The notes under the pieces are model-generated. The model saw nothing but the letters and a program-made list of their open reading frames with translations, was not told the DNA's origin and did no database searches. Source: Bacillus infantis NRRL B-14911 (lineage in GTDB: Bacteria; Bacillota; Bacilli; Bacillales; Cytobacillaceae). From it: 64,000 nt of DNA. Shown here one piece after another: positions 54,368 to 62,828 of the stretch; the stretch's first letter is position 1, and each line of letters starts with the position of its first letter. The stretch covers positions 1,202,501 to 1,266,500 of the forward strand of contig NC_022524.1 of assembly GCF_000473245.1 (NCBI RefSeq), written 5' to 3'. The position numbers were made by a program, and so were the translations under genes.

Positions 54368-56527
54368 ATGAGAAATAGATTATTCAGGAATGAGTTTTTA
54401 GCTATTTTTAAAAACAGAAAACTGCTGATCCCGATTATTGCTGTCCTGTTCATTCCTGTGCTTTACAGCGGAATGTTCCTTTGGGCATTCTGGGATCCTT
54501 ATGATCATCTTGCCGATCTGCCTGTCGCAGTAGTCAATGAAGACAAAGGGGCAGAATTTGAAGGAAAAGAGCTGCAGCTCGGGGACGAACTGATATCCAA
54601 TTTAAAAGATAGTGCTGATTTTAATTTTAAGTTTGTTACTAAAGAGGAAGGCTATAAAGATCTGGAGAAGGAGAAGTATTATATTCTTGTAGAGGTTCCT
54701 GAGGACTTTTCAGAGAATGCGACAACTCTTTTGGATGAAGATCCGAAAAAGCTAAATTTAATTTATGTTCCAAACGAAAGCTATAACTTCCTTTCTTCAC
54801 AGATTGGCGGTACAGCAATTGAAAAAATCAAAGCTTCTCTTTCCGAGAAAATTACCGAAACCTATGCTGAGACGATGTTTGATAAAATCGGCGACATGAC
54901 AGACGGTTTGCTACAGGCGAGCGACGGGGCCGGTAAGCTTGACGAAGGAGCCCTGGAGCTTAAATCAGGTTCACAGGAACTGAAGAATAAGCTTGGAGAA
55001 TTGGCCGGGAAGTCTGTTGAATTTGATAATGGCGTCAGCCAGGTGAACAAAGGATCTGCAGAGCTGGCTGCAGGAGCGAAGGACCTGGACTCTGGTCTTG
55101 GAAAGCTTCAAGCCGGCCATCAGAAATTGGAAGCTGCGGCCAGTGAGCTTCAGGCAGGTAATCAGGAAGCAGCTGCTGGAGCTGCAAAGCTGAATGAAGG
55201 AATCCAGCAGGTCCAGGGAAAGGTTCCTGCCCTTGTCCAGGGAGGAGAACAGCTTCAGGGCGGTGCTGCCTCACTTTCAGGCTCACTTGATCAATGGCAG
55301 TCAGAAGCTGCCAAGGTCAGCGGCGGAATGTCCCAGCTTCAGCAAAAGCTGGGGGCAGTCCTGCAGCAGATGCCGGAGGACTCCCCTGAAAGAAAAGAGC
55401 TGGAAGCAGCCTTAGGCCAGCTGGCAGCCGGTACATCACAGCTTGCCGAATCTGCCGGCCAAATATCCGGCGGAGCACAGCAGCTGTCAGACAAAATAGG
55501 CAGCCTTTCAGAAGGGCAAAAGCAATTGCAGCAGGGAATTGATTCTCTTGCAGCAGGAAGCTCTTCACTCGCACAAGGTACAGCCAAGATACAGGATGGC
55601 CAGCAGCAGTTTATCGCAGGCATGAATGAATATGGACAGCAATTTGCTTCAGCAAAAGCCGGATCAGCACAGCTGGCAGCAGGGAGCACAGAGCTTTCCG
55701 GCGGTCTCGGCAAGCTGGCTGATGGCTCTGGCGCCCTGAAGGAAGGCGCAGGAAAGCTGTCTGAAGGTGCCGGCAAAGTGGCAGAAGGGAATTCAGCATT
55801 GTCCGAAGGCTCAGCAGAGCTTGCAGGCAAACTGAAGGACGGAGCTGAGGAAGCTTCATCTGTAAGTGCGGATGACAAAACCTACAATATGATTGCCGAA
55901 CCTGTCCAGGTGAAAAATGAAAAAATCAATGAAGTGCCTAACTACGGAACCGGCTTTACGCCGTACTTCCTTTCATTGGGCTTGTTTGTCGGAGCTCTGC
56001 TTCTGTCCATCGTGTTCCCGCTCAGGGAGCCGGCATCGGTCCCTGGAAACGGCCTGAGCTGGTTTGCAGCCAAGTTTGGTGTTCTTGCAGCGGCAGGCAT
56101 CATCCAGGCGCTTATTGCTTCATGGATCCTGATTTCGGGACTGGGGCTTGAAGTGCAGAGCATCCCATTATTCCTTCTGTTCAATATTATTACAAGCCTG
56201 ACCTTCATGGCGCTGATCCAATTCTTTGTTACAGCGCTTGGAGATCCGGGAAGATTTGCTGCTATTCTTATACTCATCCTGCAGCTGACAACAAGTGCAG
56301 GCACCTTCCCGCTTGAACTGATTCCGGGCTTCCTGCAGCATTTCAATGCCCTGCTGCCGATGACCTATTCAGTGGCAGGCCTGAAGGCCGTGGCATCGAG
56401 CGGAGACTTTGCCTTCATGTGGCATAATGCAGCCATCCTCCTTGGCTTTATGCTCGCATTCATTGCTGGCACGATCACTTATTTCACTATCATGCATAAA
56501 AGAAAGTACGCAGCAATCGCAGAATAA
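54368..56527 (+). CDS. yhgE: YhgE/Pip-domain membrane protein
   Basis: A 719-residue protein. One membrane helix (about residues 20-40) is followed by a large extracytoplasmic region with about 320 residues of periodic helical repeat (units like GxxxLxxGxxxLxxGxxxL). Five or six C-terminal helices follow (about residues 530-710). This is the ABC-2-like YhgE/Pip family, related to phage-infection protein Pip and EsaA. ATG at 54368 follows AGGAGG. The gene is probably repressed by YhgD. The transported or secreted substrate is unknown. Confidence 0.92.
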   Translation: MRNRLFRNEFLAIFKNRKLLIPIIAVLFIPVLYSGMFLWAFWDPYDHLADLPVAVVNEDKGAEFEGKELQLGDELISNLKDSADFNFKFVTKEEGYKDLEKEKYYILVEVPEDFSENATTLLDEDPKKLNLIYVPNESYNFLSSQIGGTAIEKIKASLSEKITETYAETMFDKIGDMTDGLLQASDGAGKLDEGALELKSGSQELKNKLGELAGKSVEFDNGVSQVNKGSAELAAGAKDLDSGLGKLQAGHQKLEAAASELQAGNQEAAAGAAKLNEGIQQVQGKVPALVQGGEQLQGGAASLSGSLDQWQSEAAKVSGGMSQLQQKLGAVLQQMPEDSPERKELEAALGQLAAGTSQLAESAGQISGGAQQLSDKIGSLSEGQKQLQQGIDSLAAGSSSLAQGTAKIQDGQQQFIAGMNEYGQQFASAKAGSAQLAAGSTELSGGLGKLADGSGALKEGAGKLSEGAGKVAEGNSALSEGSAELAGKLKDGAEEASSVSADDKTYNMIAEPVQVKNEKINEVPNYGTGFTPYFLSLGLFVGALLLSIVFPLREPASVPGNGLSWFAAKFGVLAAAGIIQALIASWILISGLGLEVQSIPLFLLFNIITSLTFMALIQFFVTALGDPGRFAAILILILQLTTSAGTFPLELIPGFLQHFNALLPMTYSVAGLKAVASSGDFAFMWHNAAILLGFMLAFIAGTITYFTIMHKRKYAAIAE

Positions 56528-56540
56528 TAGAGACAGAGAA

Positions 56541-56568
56541 AGACCCGGCCGCCGGCCGGGTCTTTTTG
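56541..56568 (+). terminator. Terminator after yhgE
   Basis: AGACCCGGCC / GGCCGGGTCT stem followed by TTTTT. Confidence 0.95.
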
Positions 56569-56605
56569 GTAAAATAAGAAAGTATATTTTTTTAACTTCG
56601 ATTAC

Positions 56606-56788
56606 TGTCTAGCTCCAGCGCCTACCCCCTCGAGGTCACAAGCCAATCATCCCAAAAAGGCAAAGAACGCCTTTCCGGGATGATCGTCTTGAGGCCCCCA
56701 GGATGGGGGTTATGCAGACGTTGCCACAGGACGTGGCGTTCTTAGTCTGCGTTCCTTAAGGGTGAGCAAGGCGCTTGCGCTTTTCTTA
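56606..56788. repeat. 183-bp dispersed palindromic repeat, second family
   Basis: It begins TGTCTAGCTCCAGCGCC and ends AAGGCGCTTGCGCTTTTCTT, whose outer parts pair (AGCGCC / GGCGCT). Inner hairpins are CATCCCAAAAAGGC-type and CCCCCAGGATGGGGG. This family is widespread in Bacillus genomes in my recollection. It is distinct from the 133-bp family and lies between yhgE and yhfH, the 3' ends of convergent genes. Confidence 0.85.
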
Positions 56789-56807
56789 TAATTTTATAGA
56801 ATTCCAG

Positions 56808-56936
56808 TCAGTTCAAGTCAAGACACTTATCACATTTAGTCCCATAGCATTCGTGCTGCTCATCAATGGAGCTGCCGCACTCCGAACATTGTTTTGCTGG
56901 CAAATTCCTGAAAAATTCCACGATATTTTCTAGCAT
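56808..56936 (-). CDS. yhfH: YhfH family small zinc-ribbon protein
   Basis: A 42-residue protein starting MLENIVEFFRNLPAKQC, a recognisable YhfH start, with two metal-binding pairs: CSEC and C-x4-C-x2-C (ECYGTKCDKC). GGAGG lies eight bases before the ATG at 56936. It is too short for most gene callers. In B. subtilis yhfH also precedes yhfI. It probably binds one zinc ion; the function is unknown. Confidence 0.9.
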   Translation of the reverse strand: MLENIVEFFRNLPAKQCSECGSSIDEQHECYGTKCDKCLDLN

Positions 56937-57099
56937 TCTGTCAGCCTCCCGGGTTATGTGTTTGTGTTTCTGTATTTACATTGTATTATAACAGTATTTT
57001 TAAGTCAACAACTGTATCAATACAATTTTAAAAAAATGAAAAAATAGGCATAATCGATTATAGTGTTAATAGGGATTCGGAAAAAAGGAGGACTGTTAG

Positions 57100-57834
57100 A
57101 TGAAATTAACTGTTATAGGGCCCTGGGGAGGTTATCCGAAGGGGAATGAGGCCAGTGCCGGCTATCTTCTCGAGCACAATGGCTTCCGCCTGCTTGTGGA
57201 CTGCGGCAGCGGAGTACTGTCGAAAATGCAGCAGATCATCCAGCCGGAGGAGCTAGATGCGGTCATTATTTCTCATTATCATCCTGACCATATCGCAGAT
57301 ATCGGCGTATTGCAGCATGCCCGCCTCATCCAGGGCTTCCTCGGAAAAAAGATGGATACCCTGCCTGTTTATGCTCACAGGGAAAACCCTCAGGAGTTCT
57401 CGAAGCTCAGCTATAAGGATATTACAGAAGGAAAAGAGTATAAGCCGGACGAGGAATTAAACCTCGGGCCCTTTACAATCACATTCTTAAAAACAGATCA
57501 TCCGGCACCATGCTATGCGATGCGGTTTGAAGCAGAAGGAAATGCGATTGTCTATACAGCCGATACATCCTATAAAGAAGAGCTGGCTGCTTTTGCATCC
57601 GGAGCTTCCCTGCTTGTCAGCGAGTGCAATTTCTACGGAAATCAGAATGGAAAGAACGCAGGGCATATGAACAGCTATGATGCCGGGAGGCTTGCTGAAA
57701 AAGCTGGCGCGGAACAGCTTGTCCTGACCCATCTTCCGCATTATGGGGAGCTTTCAAAGCTTGCTGAGGAGTCGGCAAGGGAATACAGCGGCCCAGTCCG
57801 CCTGGCTGCATTCAATGATACCTACACTATCTAA
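57100..57834 (+). CDS. yhfI: Metallo-beta-lactamase-fold hydrolase YhfI
   Basis: A 244-residue MBL-fold enzyme. The metal motif HYHPDH (residues 59-64) is intact, with further ligands in TDHPAP, YTADTS and THLPHYG. The branch is close to RNase Z-like and arylsulfatase-like hydrolases without nucleic-acid-binding arms. AAAAGGAGG precedes the ATG. It is 17 bp ahead of lplJ, as in B. subtilis, so the two probably share a transcript. The substrate is unknown. Confidence 0.92.
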   Translation: MKLTVIGPWGGYPKGNEASAGYLLEHNGFRLLVDCGSGVLSKMQQIIQPEELDAVIISHYHPDHIADIGVLQHARLIQGFLGKKMDTLPVYAHRENPQEFSKLSYKDITEGKEYKPDEELNLGPFTITFLKTDHPAPCYAMRFEAEGNAIVYTADTSYKEELAAFASGASLLVSECNFYGNQNGKNAGHMNSYDAGRLAEKAGAEQLVLTHLPHYGELSKLAEESAREYSGPVRLAAFNDTYTI

Positions 57835-57851
57835 AACAAAGGAGAATCATC

Positions 57852-58844
57852 ATGCTATTTATCGACAACAAAGGGATTACAGACCCCCGCATAAACCTTG
57901 CCATTGAAGAGTATGCATTGAAGAACCTGGACATTGACCAGGAAAGCTATCTGCTTTTTTACATAAATGAGCCTTCCATCATCATCGGCAAAAACCAGAA
58001 CACCATCGAGGAGATCAATACAGAATATGTTGAGAAAAACGGCATTCATGTGGTCCGCCGTTTATCCGGAGGGGGAGCTGTCTACCACGATTTGGGCAAT
58101 CTTAATTTTTCATTCATTACAAAGGACGATGGGGACAGCTTCCATAACTTCAGGAAGTTCACAGAGCCTGTTGTCGAGGCCTTGAAGAAAATGGGGGTGG
58201 CAGCTGAGCTGAGCGGACGGAACGACCTTACTGCGGAAGGAAGAAAAATTTCCGGTAATGCCCAGTTCGCCACAAGGGGCAGGATGTTCAGCCACGGGAC
58301 ATTGCTGTTTGATTCTGAGATCGACAGTGTTGTATCGGCCCTTAAGGTGAGGAAGGATAAAATTGAGTCAAAGGGCATCAAGTCCATCCGCAGCCGTGTA
58401 GCGAATATTTCTGAATTCCTGGAAGAAAAGGTTTCGACTGAGCAGTTCAGGAGCACACTCCTTAAGAACATTTTTGGGGATCTTGACGAAATTCCAGAGT
58501 ATGTACTGACAGAAGAGGATTGGGAAAAGATACACCAGCTATCAAAAGAGCGCTACCAGAATTGGGACTGGAATTACGGGAAATCGCCGAAATTCAATCT
58601 CCAGCATTCACACCGATTCCCGGTTGGCCAAATCGATGTACGGCTGGATGTTAATAAAGGGATTATCGGGAATTGCAAGATATTCGGCGACTTTTTCGGT
58701 GTCGGAGATGTAGCAGTAATTGAAGAAAAGCTGTCAGGTCTGCGCTATGAAAAAGCGGCAATCGAAGAAGCCCTTGCAGATATCAACATCAAACATTATT
58801 TCGGCAATGTTACCAAAGAGGATTTTATTAATCTTGTCTACTGA
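57852..58844 (+). CDS. lplJ: Lipoate-protein ligase LplJ
   Basis: A 330-residue ligase using ATP to attach free lipoate to target proteins (scavenging route). The N-terminal signature RRLSGGGAVYHD and the adenylate-binding GRNDLTAEGRKISGNAQ are intact. The C-terminal accessory domain is present (residues about 250-330), as in Bacillus LplJ. AAAGGAG precedes the ATG. The terminator follows directly. Confidence 0.95.
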   Translation: MLFIDNKGITDPRINLAIEEYALKNLDIDQESYLLFYINEPSIIIGKNQNTIEEINTEYVEKNGIHVVRRLSGGGAVYHDLGNLNFSFITKDDGDSFHNFRKFTEPVVEALKKMGVAAELSGRNDLTAEGRKISGNAQFATRGRMFSHGTLLFDSEIDSVVSALKVRKDKIESKGIKSIRSRVANISEFLEEKVSTEQFRSTLLKNIFGDLDEIPEYVLTEEDWEKIHQLSKERYQNWDWNYGKSPKFNLQHSHRFPVGQIDVRLDVNKGIIGNCKIFGDFFGVGDVAVIEEKLSGLRYEKAAIEEALADINIKHYFGNVTKEDFINLVY

Positions 58845-58850
58845 GTTTTC

Positions 58851-58873
58851 CCCCGCCCAGGCGGGGTTTTTTC
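58851..58873 (+). terminator. Terminator after lplJ
   Basis: A CCCCGC / GCGGGG stem with a 4-base loop followed by six T. Confidence 0.93.
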
Positions 58874-58927
58874 ATGGGGAAGCAATAAGCGGCGCCCAAA
58901 TATCTACAAAATTTTGGCACTGTGTAC

Positions 58928-58956
58928 TTGAATACATAAATTTCTTTCAATATAAT
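58928..58956 (+). promoter_or_regulatory. Sigma-A promoter of lcfB
   Basis: TTGAAT (58928-58933) and TATAAT (58951-58956), 17-bp spacing. The FadR box begins 26 bases downstream of the -10. Confidence 0.82.
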
Positions 58957-58982
58957 ATATTTAGAAAATTTTTTATTATTTA

Positions 58983-59002
58983 ATGAATGATTATTCATTC
59001 AT
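58983..59002. promoter_or_regulatory. FadR operator upstream of lcfB
   Basis: ATGAATGATTATTCATTCAT is a near-perfect palindrome matching the Bacillus FadR consensus TGAATGAnTAnTCATTCA. It ends just before the lcfB ribosome binding site (AGGAGG, 59005-59010) and should be released by long-chain acyl-CoA. Confidence 0.93.
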
Positions 59003-59017
59003 TTAGGAGGAGGGAAA

Positions 59018-60577
59018 ATGATGAACTTATCTTCACAGCTGCATGAAACCGCACAGAAGCTGGGTGAAAAACCGGCCTATTATTTCATGGACAAGGAAAG
59101 CACTTATGCTGAGCTTGATGCGGCAGTTACAAAGTTTGCTTCAGGCCTTGAAAAGCTGGGTATCCAAAAGGGAGACCATGTTGCACTGCTTCTCGGCAAT
59201 TCTCCATTCTTCATTATCAGCTTGTATGGGGCGATGCGCCTGGGGGCGACCGTGATTCCGATTAACCCGATCTATACGCCGGATGAAATTGGCTATATTG
59301 TCAAAAACGGTGATGTGAAAGCCATCATCAGCCTGGACTTGCTGGTTCCAATGGCAGAGAAAATGCATGGGGCGCTTCCATCGGTTGAAAACTATATTAT
59401 TTGTGAAACTCCGCAAGGCAAGCAGGCGGATGCTGATGTCTCGGCCCTGAGTGTCTATCCTAAACTGAAATCGTTTACATCAGTTCTGGCATCAGGTGAT
59501 GCAGGGTACCAGGGACCGGAGCTTGAGGAAGAGGATACAGCTATCATCCTTTATACATCAGGCACCACAGGAAAGCCAAAAGGCGCAATGCTCACGCATA
59601 AAAACCTTTACAGCAATGCAAAGGATGTAAGCGATTACTTAAAAATGAATGAATCGGACAGGGTCATTACGTCGCTTCCGATGTTCCATGTCTTCTGCCT
59701 GACTGTTGTACTTAACGCACCTCTGATGAATGGAGCGACCATCCTGATCGATCCGAAATTCAGCCCGAAAGAAGTATTCAGGCTGGTAAAAGAGTATGAG
59801 GCAACTGTTTTTGCCGGTGTGCCGACCATGTACAATTTCCTGCTGCAATACAGCGATGGAAAGGCGGAAGATTTAAAGTCCCTCCGCCTCTGCATTTCCG
59901 GCGGTGCATCACTGCCGGTAGCATTGCTTGAAAACTTTGAAAAAAAATTCAATGTCCTTATTTCTGAAGGCTATGGCCTGTCCGAGGCATCGCCGGTAAC
60001 ATGCTTCAATCCGCTTGACCGGCCGCGCAAGCCTGGTTCAATCGGAACATCCATCCTGAACGTTGAAAACAGAGTTGTCAATGAACTGGGTGATGAGGTG
60101 CCGCCTGGTGAAGTCGGCGAACTTGCTGTAAGGGGCCCGAATGTTATGAAAGGCTATTATAAGATGCCTGAGGAAACTGCTGCTTCCATCAGGGATGGCT
60201 GGCTTTTTACAGGAGATCTTGCGCGGATGGACGAAGAAGGCTATTTCTATATTGTAGACAGGAAAAAGGAAATCATCATTGTCGGCGGCTACAATGTCTA
60301 TCCAAGGGAAGTGGAGGAAGTGCTGTACAGCCATCCGGGCGTGGTTGAGGCGGCTGTCATCGGCGTGCCGGATCCGAATCAGGGAGAAGCGGTCAGAAGC
60401 TATGTTGTGCTGTCCGACCCTTCTCTCACCGAGGAAGAGCTTATAGGCTATTGCAAACAGCATCTTGCTAAATACAAGCTGCCTTCCTCAATTGAATTCC
60501 TGGACGAGCTGCCTAAGAATACGACAGGAAAAATATTGAGAAGAGCATTGAAGAAACAGGTTCTCCAGACCAAATAA
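59018..60577 (+). CDS. lcfB: Long-chain fatty-acid-CoA ligase LcfB
   Basis: A 519-residue AMP-forming ligase. The canonical P-loop [16 protein letters not shown], the GYGLSEASP motif, [38 protein letters not shown] and the C-terminal [11 protein letters not shown] Lys are present. The length is close to B. subtilis LcfB (YhfL). AGGAGG is seven bases from the ATG. FadR control places it in the beta-oxidation regulon. It differs from the ligase at 4561, which has a cre box and a variant P-loop. Confidence 0.95.
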   Translation: MMNLSSQLHETAQKLGEKPAYYFMDKESTYAELDAAVTKFASGLEKLGIQKGDHVALLLGNSPFFIISLYGAMRLGATVIPINPIYTPDEIGYIVKNGDVKAIISLDLLVPMAEKMHGALPSVENYIICETPQGKQADADVSALSVYPKLKSFTSVLASGDAGYQGPELEEEDTAIILYTSGTTGKPKGAMLTHKNLYSNAKDVSDYLKMNESDRVITSLPMFHVFCLTVVLNAPLMNGATILIDPKFSPKEVFRLVKEYEATVFAGVPTMYNFLLQYSDGKAEDLKSLRLCISGGASLPVALLENFEKKFNVLISEGYGLSEASPVTCFNPLDRPRKPGSIGTSILNVENRVVNELGDEVPPGEVGELAVRGPNVMKGYYKMPEETAASIRDGWLFTGDLARMDEEGYFYIVDRKKEIIIVGGYNVYPREVEEVLYSHPGVVEAAVIGVPDPNQGEAVRSYVVLSDPSLTEEELIGYCKQHLAKYKLPSSIEFLDELPKNTTGKILRRALKKQVLQTK

Positions 60578-60646
60578 AGCTAAGATGGCAGTTTGTCCAT
60601 GGCCATTCTGCCGATATGTGAAATATCATTTACATCTTGTTTTTCA

Positions 60647-60683
60647 AAACCAGGCCGGACTTCGCCTCCAGCCTGGTTTTTTG
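60647..60683 (+). terminator. Terminator after lcfB
   Basis: AAAACCAGGC / GCCTGGTTTT stem with an inner GGA/TCC pair, followed by TT. Confidence 0.9.
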
Positions 60684-60832
60684 ATTTGAGCAGGAAGCTG
60701 CCTGCTTCCATCCTGTCATCTTCCGCCGGGGATAATATAGAAACGCTTCACACAATGAGCGAAAAGAAAGGGTTTTCATACCTGGAAAGCGAATTATGCA
60801 GATAGATATTAAAAAGGAGTTGAAAACGAAAT

Positions 60833-61609
60833 ATGAGCAGCATTGATTTGAAAGTGGAGAACCACGCGGCCATTATTACCCTGAACAGGCCAGAAGCCCT
60901 GAATGCTTTTAATTATGAGACTCTTGAAGAGCTGCAGCGGACAGTGGAGGATATCAGGATCAATCCGGATGTCCGGGTTGTCATTTTTACGGGAGCAGGC
61001 GATAAAGCATTCAGTGTCGGGGCTGACCTGAAGGAAAGAAAGACACTTTCTCAGACGGACGTTAAAAGGAATGTATATAAAATCGGCGAGGTATTCTCAT
61101 TGATTGAGAGTCTCCCGCAGCCTACGATTGCAGCCATCAATGGATTTGCTTTTGGCGGGGGGATGGAACTGGCCCTGTCCTGTGACTTCAGGCTGGCTGC
61201 CCAGGGAACGAAGATGGGGTTGACTGAAACCAGCCTTGCCATCATCCCCGGAGCAGGCGGGACGCAGCGGCTTCCCAGGCTGATCGGGCAGGCAAAGGCA
61301 CTTGAGCTCATCCTCACTGCAAGGAGACTCACATCAGAAGAAGCTTTGCATTACGGATTATTGACAAAAGCAGTCCCTCTGGATCAGCTTCTTGAAGAAT
61401 GCCTGAAGCTGGCAGAAGAAATGCTGGCTAACGGGCCTGTCGCCCTTCAGCAGGCTAAATTTGCTGTAAAACAAGGGATGAATGCGGATCTGCAGACAGG
61501 TTTGCAGATTGAGAGAAAAGCCTATGAGGTGACCATTCCTACAGAAGACAGGCTGGAAGCCCTTCAGGCGTTCTCAGAAAAAAGGAAGCCTGAGTTCAAA
61601 GGAAGATAA
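60833..61609 (+). CDS. Enoyl-CoA hydratase (crotonase family)
   Basis: A 258-residue crotonase with NRPEALNAFNYE, oxyanion motif AFGGGMELALSCDFR and the two catalytic Glu residues in MELAL and LTETSLAIIPGAGGTQRLPRL. This is a full hydratase signature, unlike yhaR. AAAGGAG lies about 13 bases before the ATG, a long but acceptable spacing. It is 255 bp after lcfB with a terminator between, so it is a separate unit. It probably hydrates enoyl-CoA in fatty-acid breakdown. Confidence 0.92.
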   Translation: MSSIDLKVENHAAIITLNRPEALNAFNYETLEELQRTVEDIRINPDVRVVIFTGAGDKAFSVGADLKERKTLSQTDVKRNVYKIGEVFSLIESLPQPTIAAINGFAFGGGMELALSCDFRLAAQGTKMGLTETSLAIIPGAGGTQRLPRLIGQAKALELILTARRLTSEEALHYGLLTKAVPLDQLLEECLKLAEEMLANGPVALQQAKFAVKQGMNADLQTGLQIERKAYEVTIPTEDRLEALQAFSEKRKPEFKGR

Positions 61610-61610
61610 T

Positions 61611-61654
61611 AAAACACCCTGTGAATGGAATGCCGTTCACAGGGTGTTTTTGAG
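61611..61654 (+). terminator. Terminator after the enoyl-CoA hydratase
   Basis: A perfect 15-bp stem AAAACACCCTGTGAA / TTCACAGGGTGTTTT with a T tail. Confidence 0.97.
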
Positions 61655-61693
61655 TTTTCATATTATTAATTTTTAAAATTGTCAAAATACATC

Positions 61694-61722
61694 TTGAATC
61701 CAGCACGGTTCGCCTATATAAT
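61694..61722 (+). promoter_or_regulatory. Promoter of the ABC importer operon
   Basis: TTGAAT (61694-61699) and TATAAT (61717-61722), 17-bp spacing. The leader holds a short A-rich direct repeat (AAAAGCAT twice) but no TRAP-type triplets or riboswitch that I can see. Confidence 0.85.
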
Positions 61723-61799
61723 TTAGTGAATAAAAGCATAAAAGCATAAAAGTAAAAAAGCGGAATAGCGATTGATAGGACAAGAATGGGGGATATTTC

Positions 61800-62792
61800 A
61801 TGAAACAGAAAAAGTTTGGATTGGCTGCGGCAGGACTGCTGGCAGCAGGATTGCTGTCAGGGTGCGGTTCAGATGAAGCAGGAGGAAAAACGGCGGCAGA
61901 GGGGGAAAAAACGTATCAAATCGGCGTAACGCAGATTGTGGAGCATCCTTCTCTTGATGCTGCGCTTGAGGGGTTCAAAAAGGCCCTTGAAGATAAAGGG
62001 CTCGAGGTTGACTATGATGTCCAGATCGCCCAGGGCGACCAGAACAACAACCAGGCAATCGCCAACAACTTTGCCGGAGACGGTGTGGATCTTATCTTCG
62101 CCAATTCGACGCCGAGCGCGTACGGGGCACTGAATGCGACAAAGGATATCCCAATCGTTTTCACCTCTGTAACAGATCCTGTTGGTGCTGAGCTTGTTGC
62201 CTCGATGGAGGAGCCTGGAGAAAATATCACTGGCACAACAGATACCCATCCGGATGCCATCCCGAATACGGTGAAATTCATGGCTGAGCAGATGGAAGGA
62301 AAAACGGTAGGAGTCATCTACAATTCGGGGGAGCAGAATTCCAATGCCCAGATTGATCTTGTGAAAAAGGCGATGGAAGGAACAGACTTAAAGCTGGAAG
62401 AGGCCACAGTATCAGCTTCCTCAGAGGTGAAGCAGGCAGCTGAATCCCTTGTAGGCAAAGCAGACATGATTTATATCATTACGGATAATACAGTTGTTTC
62501 CGCGCTGGAGTCGGTCATTCAGACAGCCAATGACAATGATATCCCGCTGTTTGTCGGTGAATTGGACTCAGTCGAGCGCGGAGGGTTTGCTGCTTACGGT
62601 TTTGACTATGAAGATATCGGTTATGAGGCAGGGGAAATGGCGGCCGAAATCCTTGAAGGAGAGAAGAAGCCATCAGAGCTCCCTGTGCAATATCCGCAAA
62701 ACTTAAAGCTCCTGATCAACAAGAAGGCTGCAGAGGAAATGAATATCGGGCTTAAAGAGGAATGGAACAGCCTGGCTGAATTTACTGAATAG
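61800..62792 (+). CDS. ABC importer substrate-binding lipoprotein, TrpX-like
   Basis: A 330-residue lipoprotein. The signal peptide ends at LLSGC. The rest is an ABC substrate-binding protein of the PF04392 type, with QIVEHPSLDAALEGF, NSTPSAYGAL, FTSVTDPVGA and FAAYGFDYEDIGYEAG, which are typical of TrpX-like (tryptophan/tyrosine) binding proteins. GGGGGAT precedes the ATG. It starts an operon with permease and ATPase. The amino-acid specificity is inferred from the family only. Confidence 0.85.
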   Translation: MKQKKFGLAAAGLLAAGLLSGCGSDEAGGKTAAEGEKTYQIGVTQIVEHPSLDAALEGFKKALEDKGLEVDYDVQIAQGDQNNNQAIANNFAGDGVDLIFANSTPSAYGALNATKDIPIVFTSVTDPVGAELVASMEEPGENITGTTDTHPDAIPNTVKFMAEQMEGKTVGVIYNSGEQNSNAQIDLVKKAMEGTDLKLEEATVSASSEVKQAAESLVGKADMIYIITDNTVVSALESVIQTANDNDIPLFVGELDSVERGGFAAYGFDYEDIGYEAGEMAAEILEGEKKPSELPVQYPQNLKLLINKKAAEEMNIGLKEEWNSLAEFTE

Positions 62793-62828
62793 AATGATAG
62801 AATTACCTCCCGGAGAAAGGAAGATTAT

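Noticed and set aside
55339-55878. 179-codon Ser/Ala/Pro-rich frame antisense to yhgE
   Set aside because: It arises from the repetitive Gly/Ala/Gln codons of yhgE read backwards; compositional artefact.
61723-61799. TRAP site or T-box in the leader of the TrpX-like importer
   Set aside because: Only scattered TAG triplets without regular spacing and no T-box core were found.
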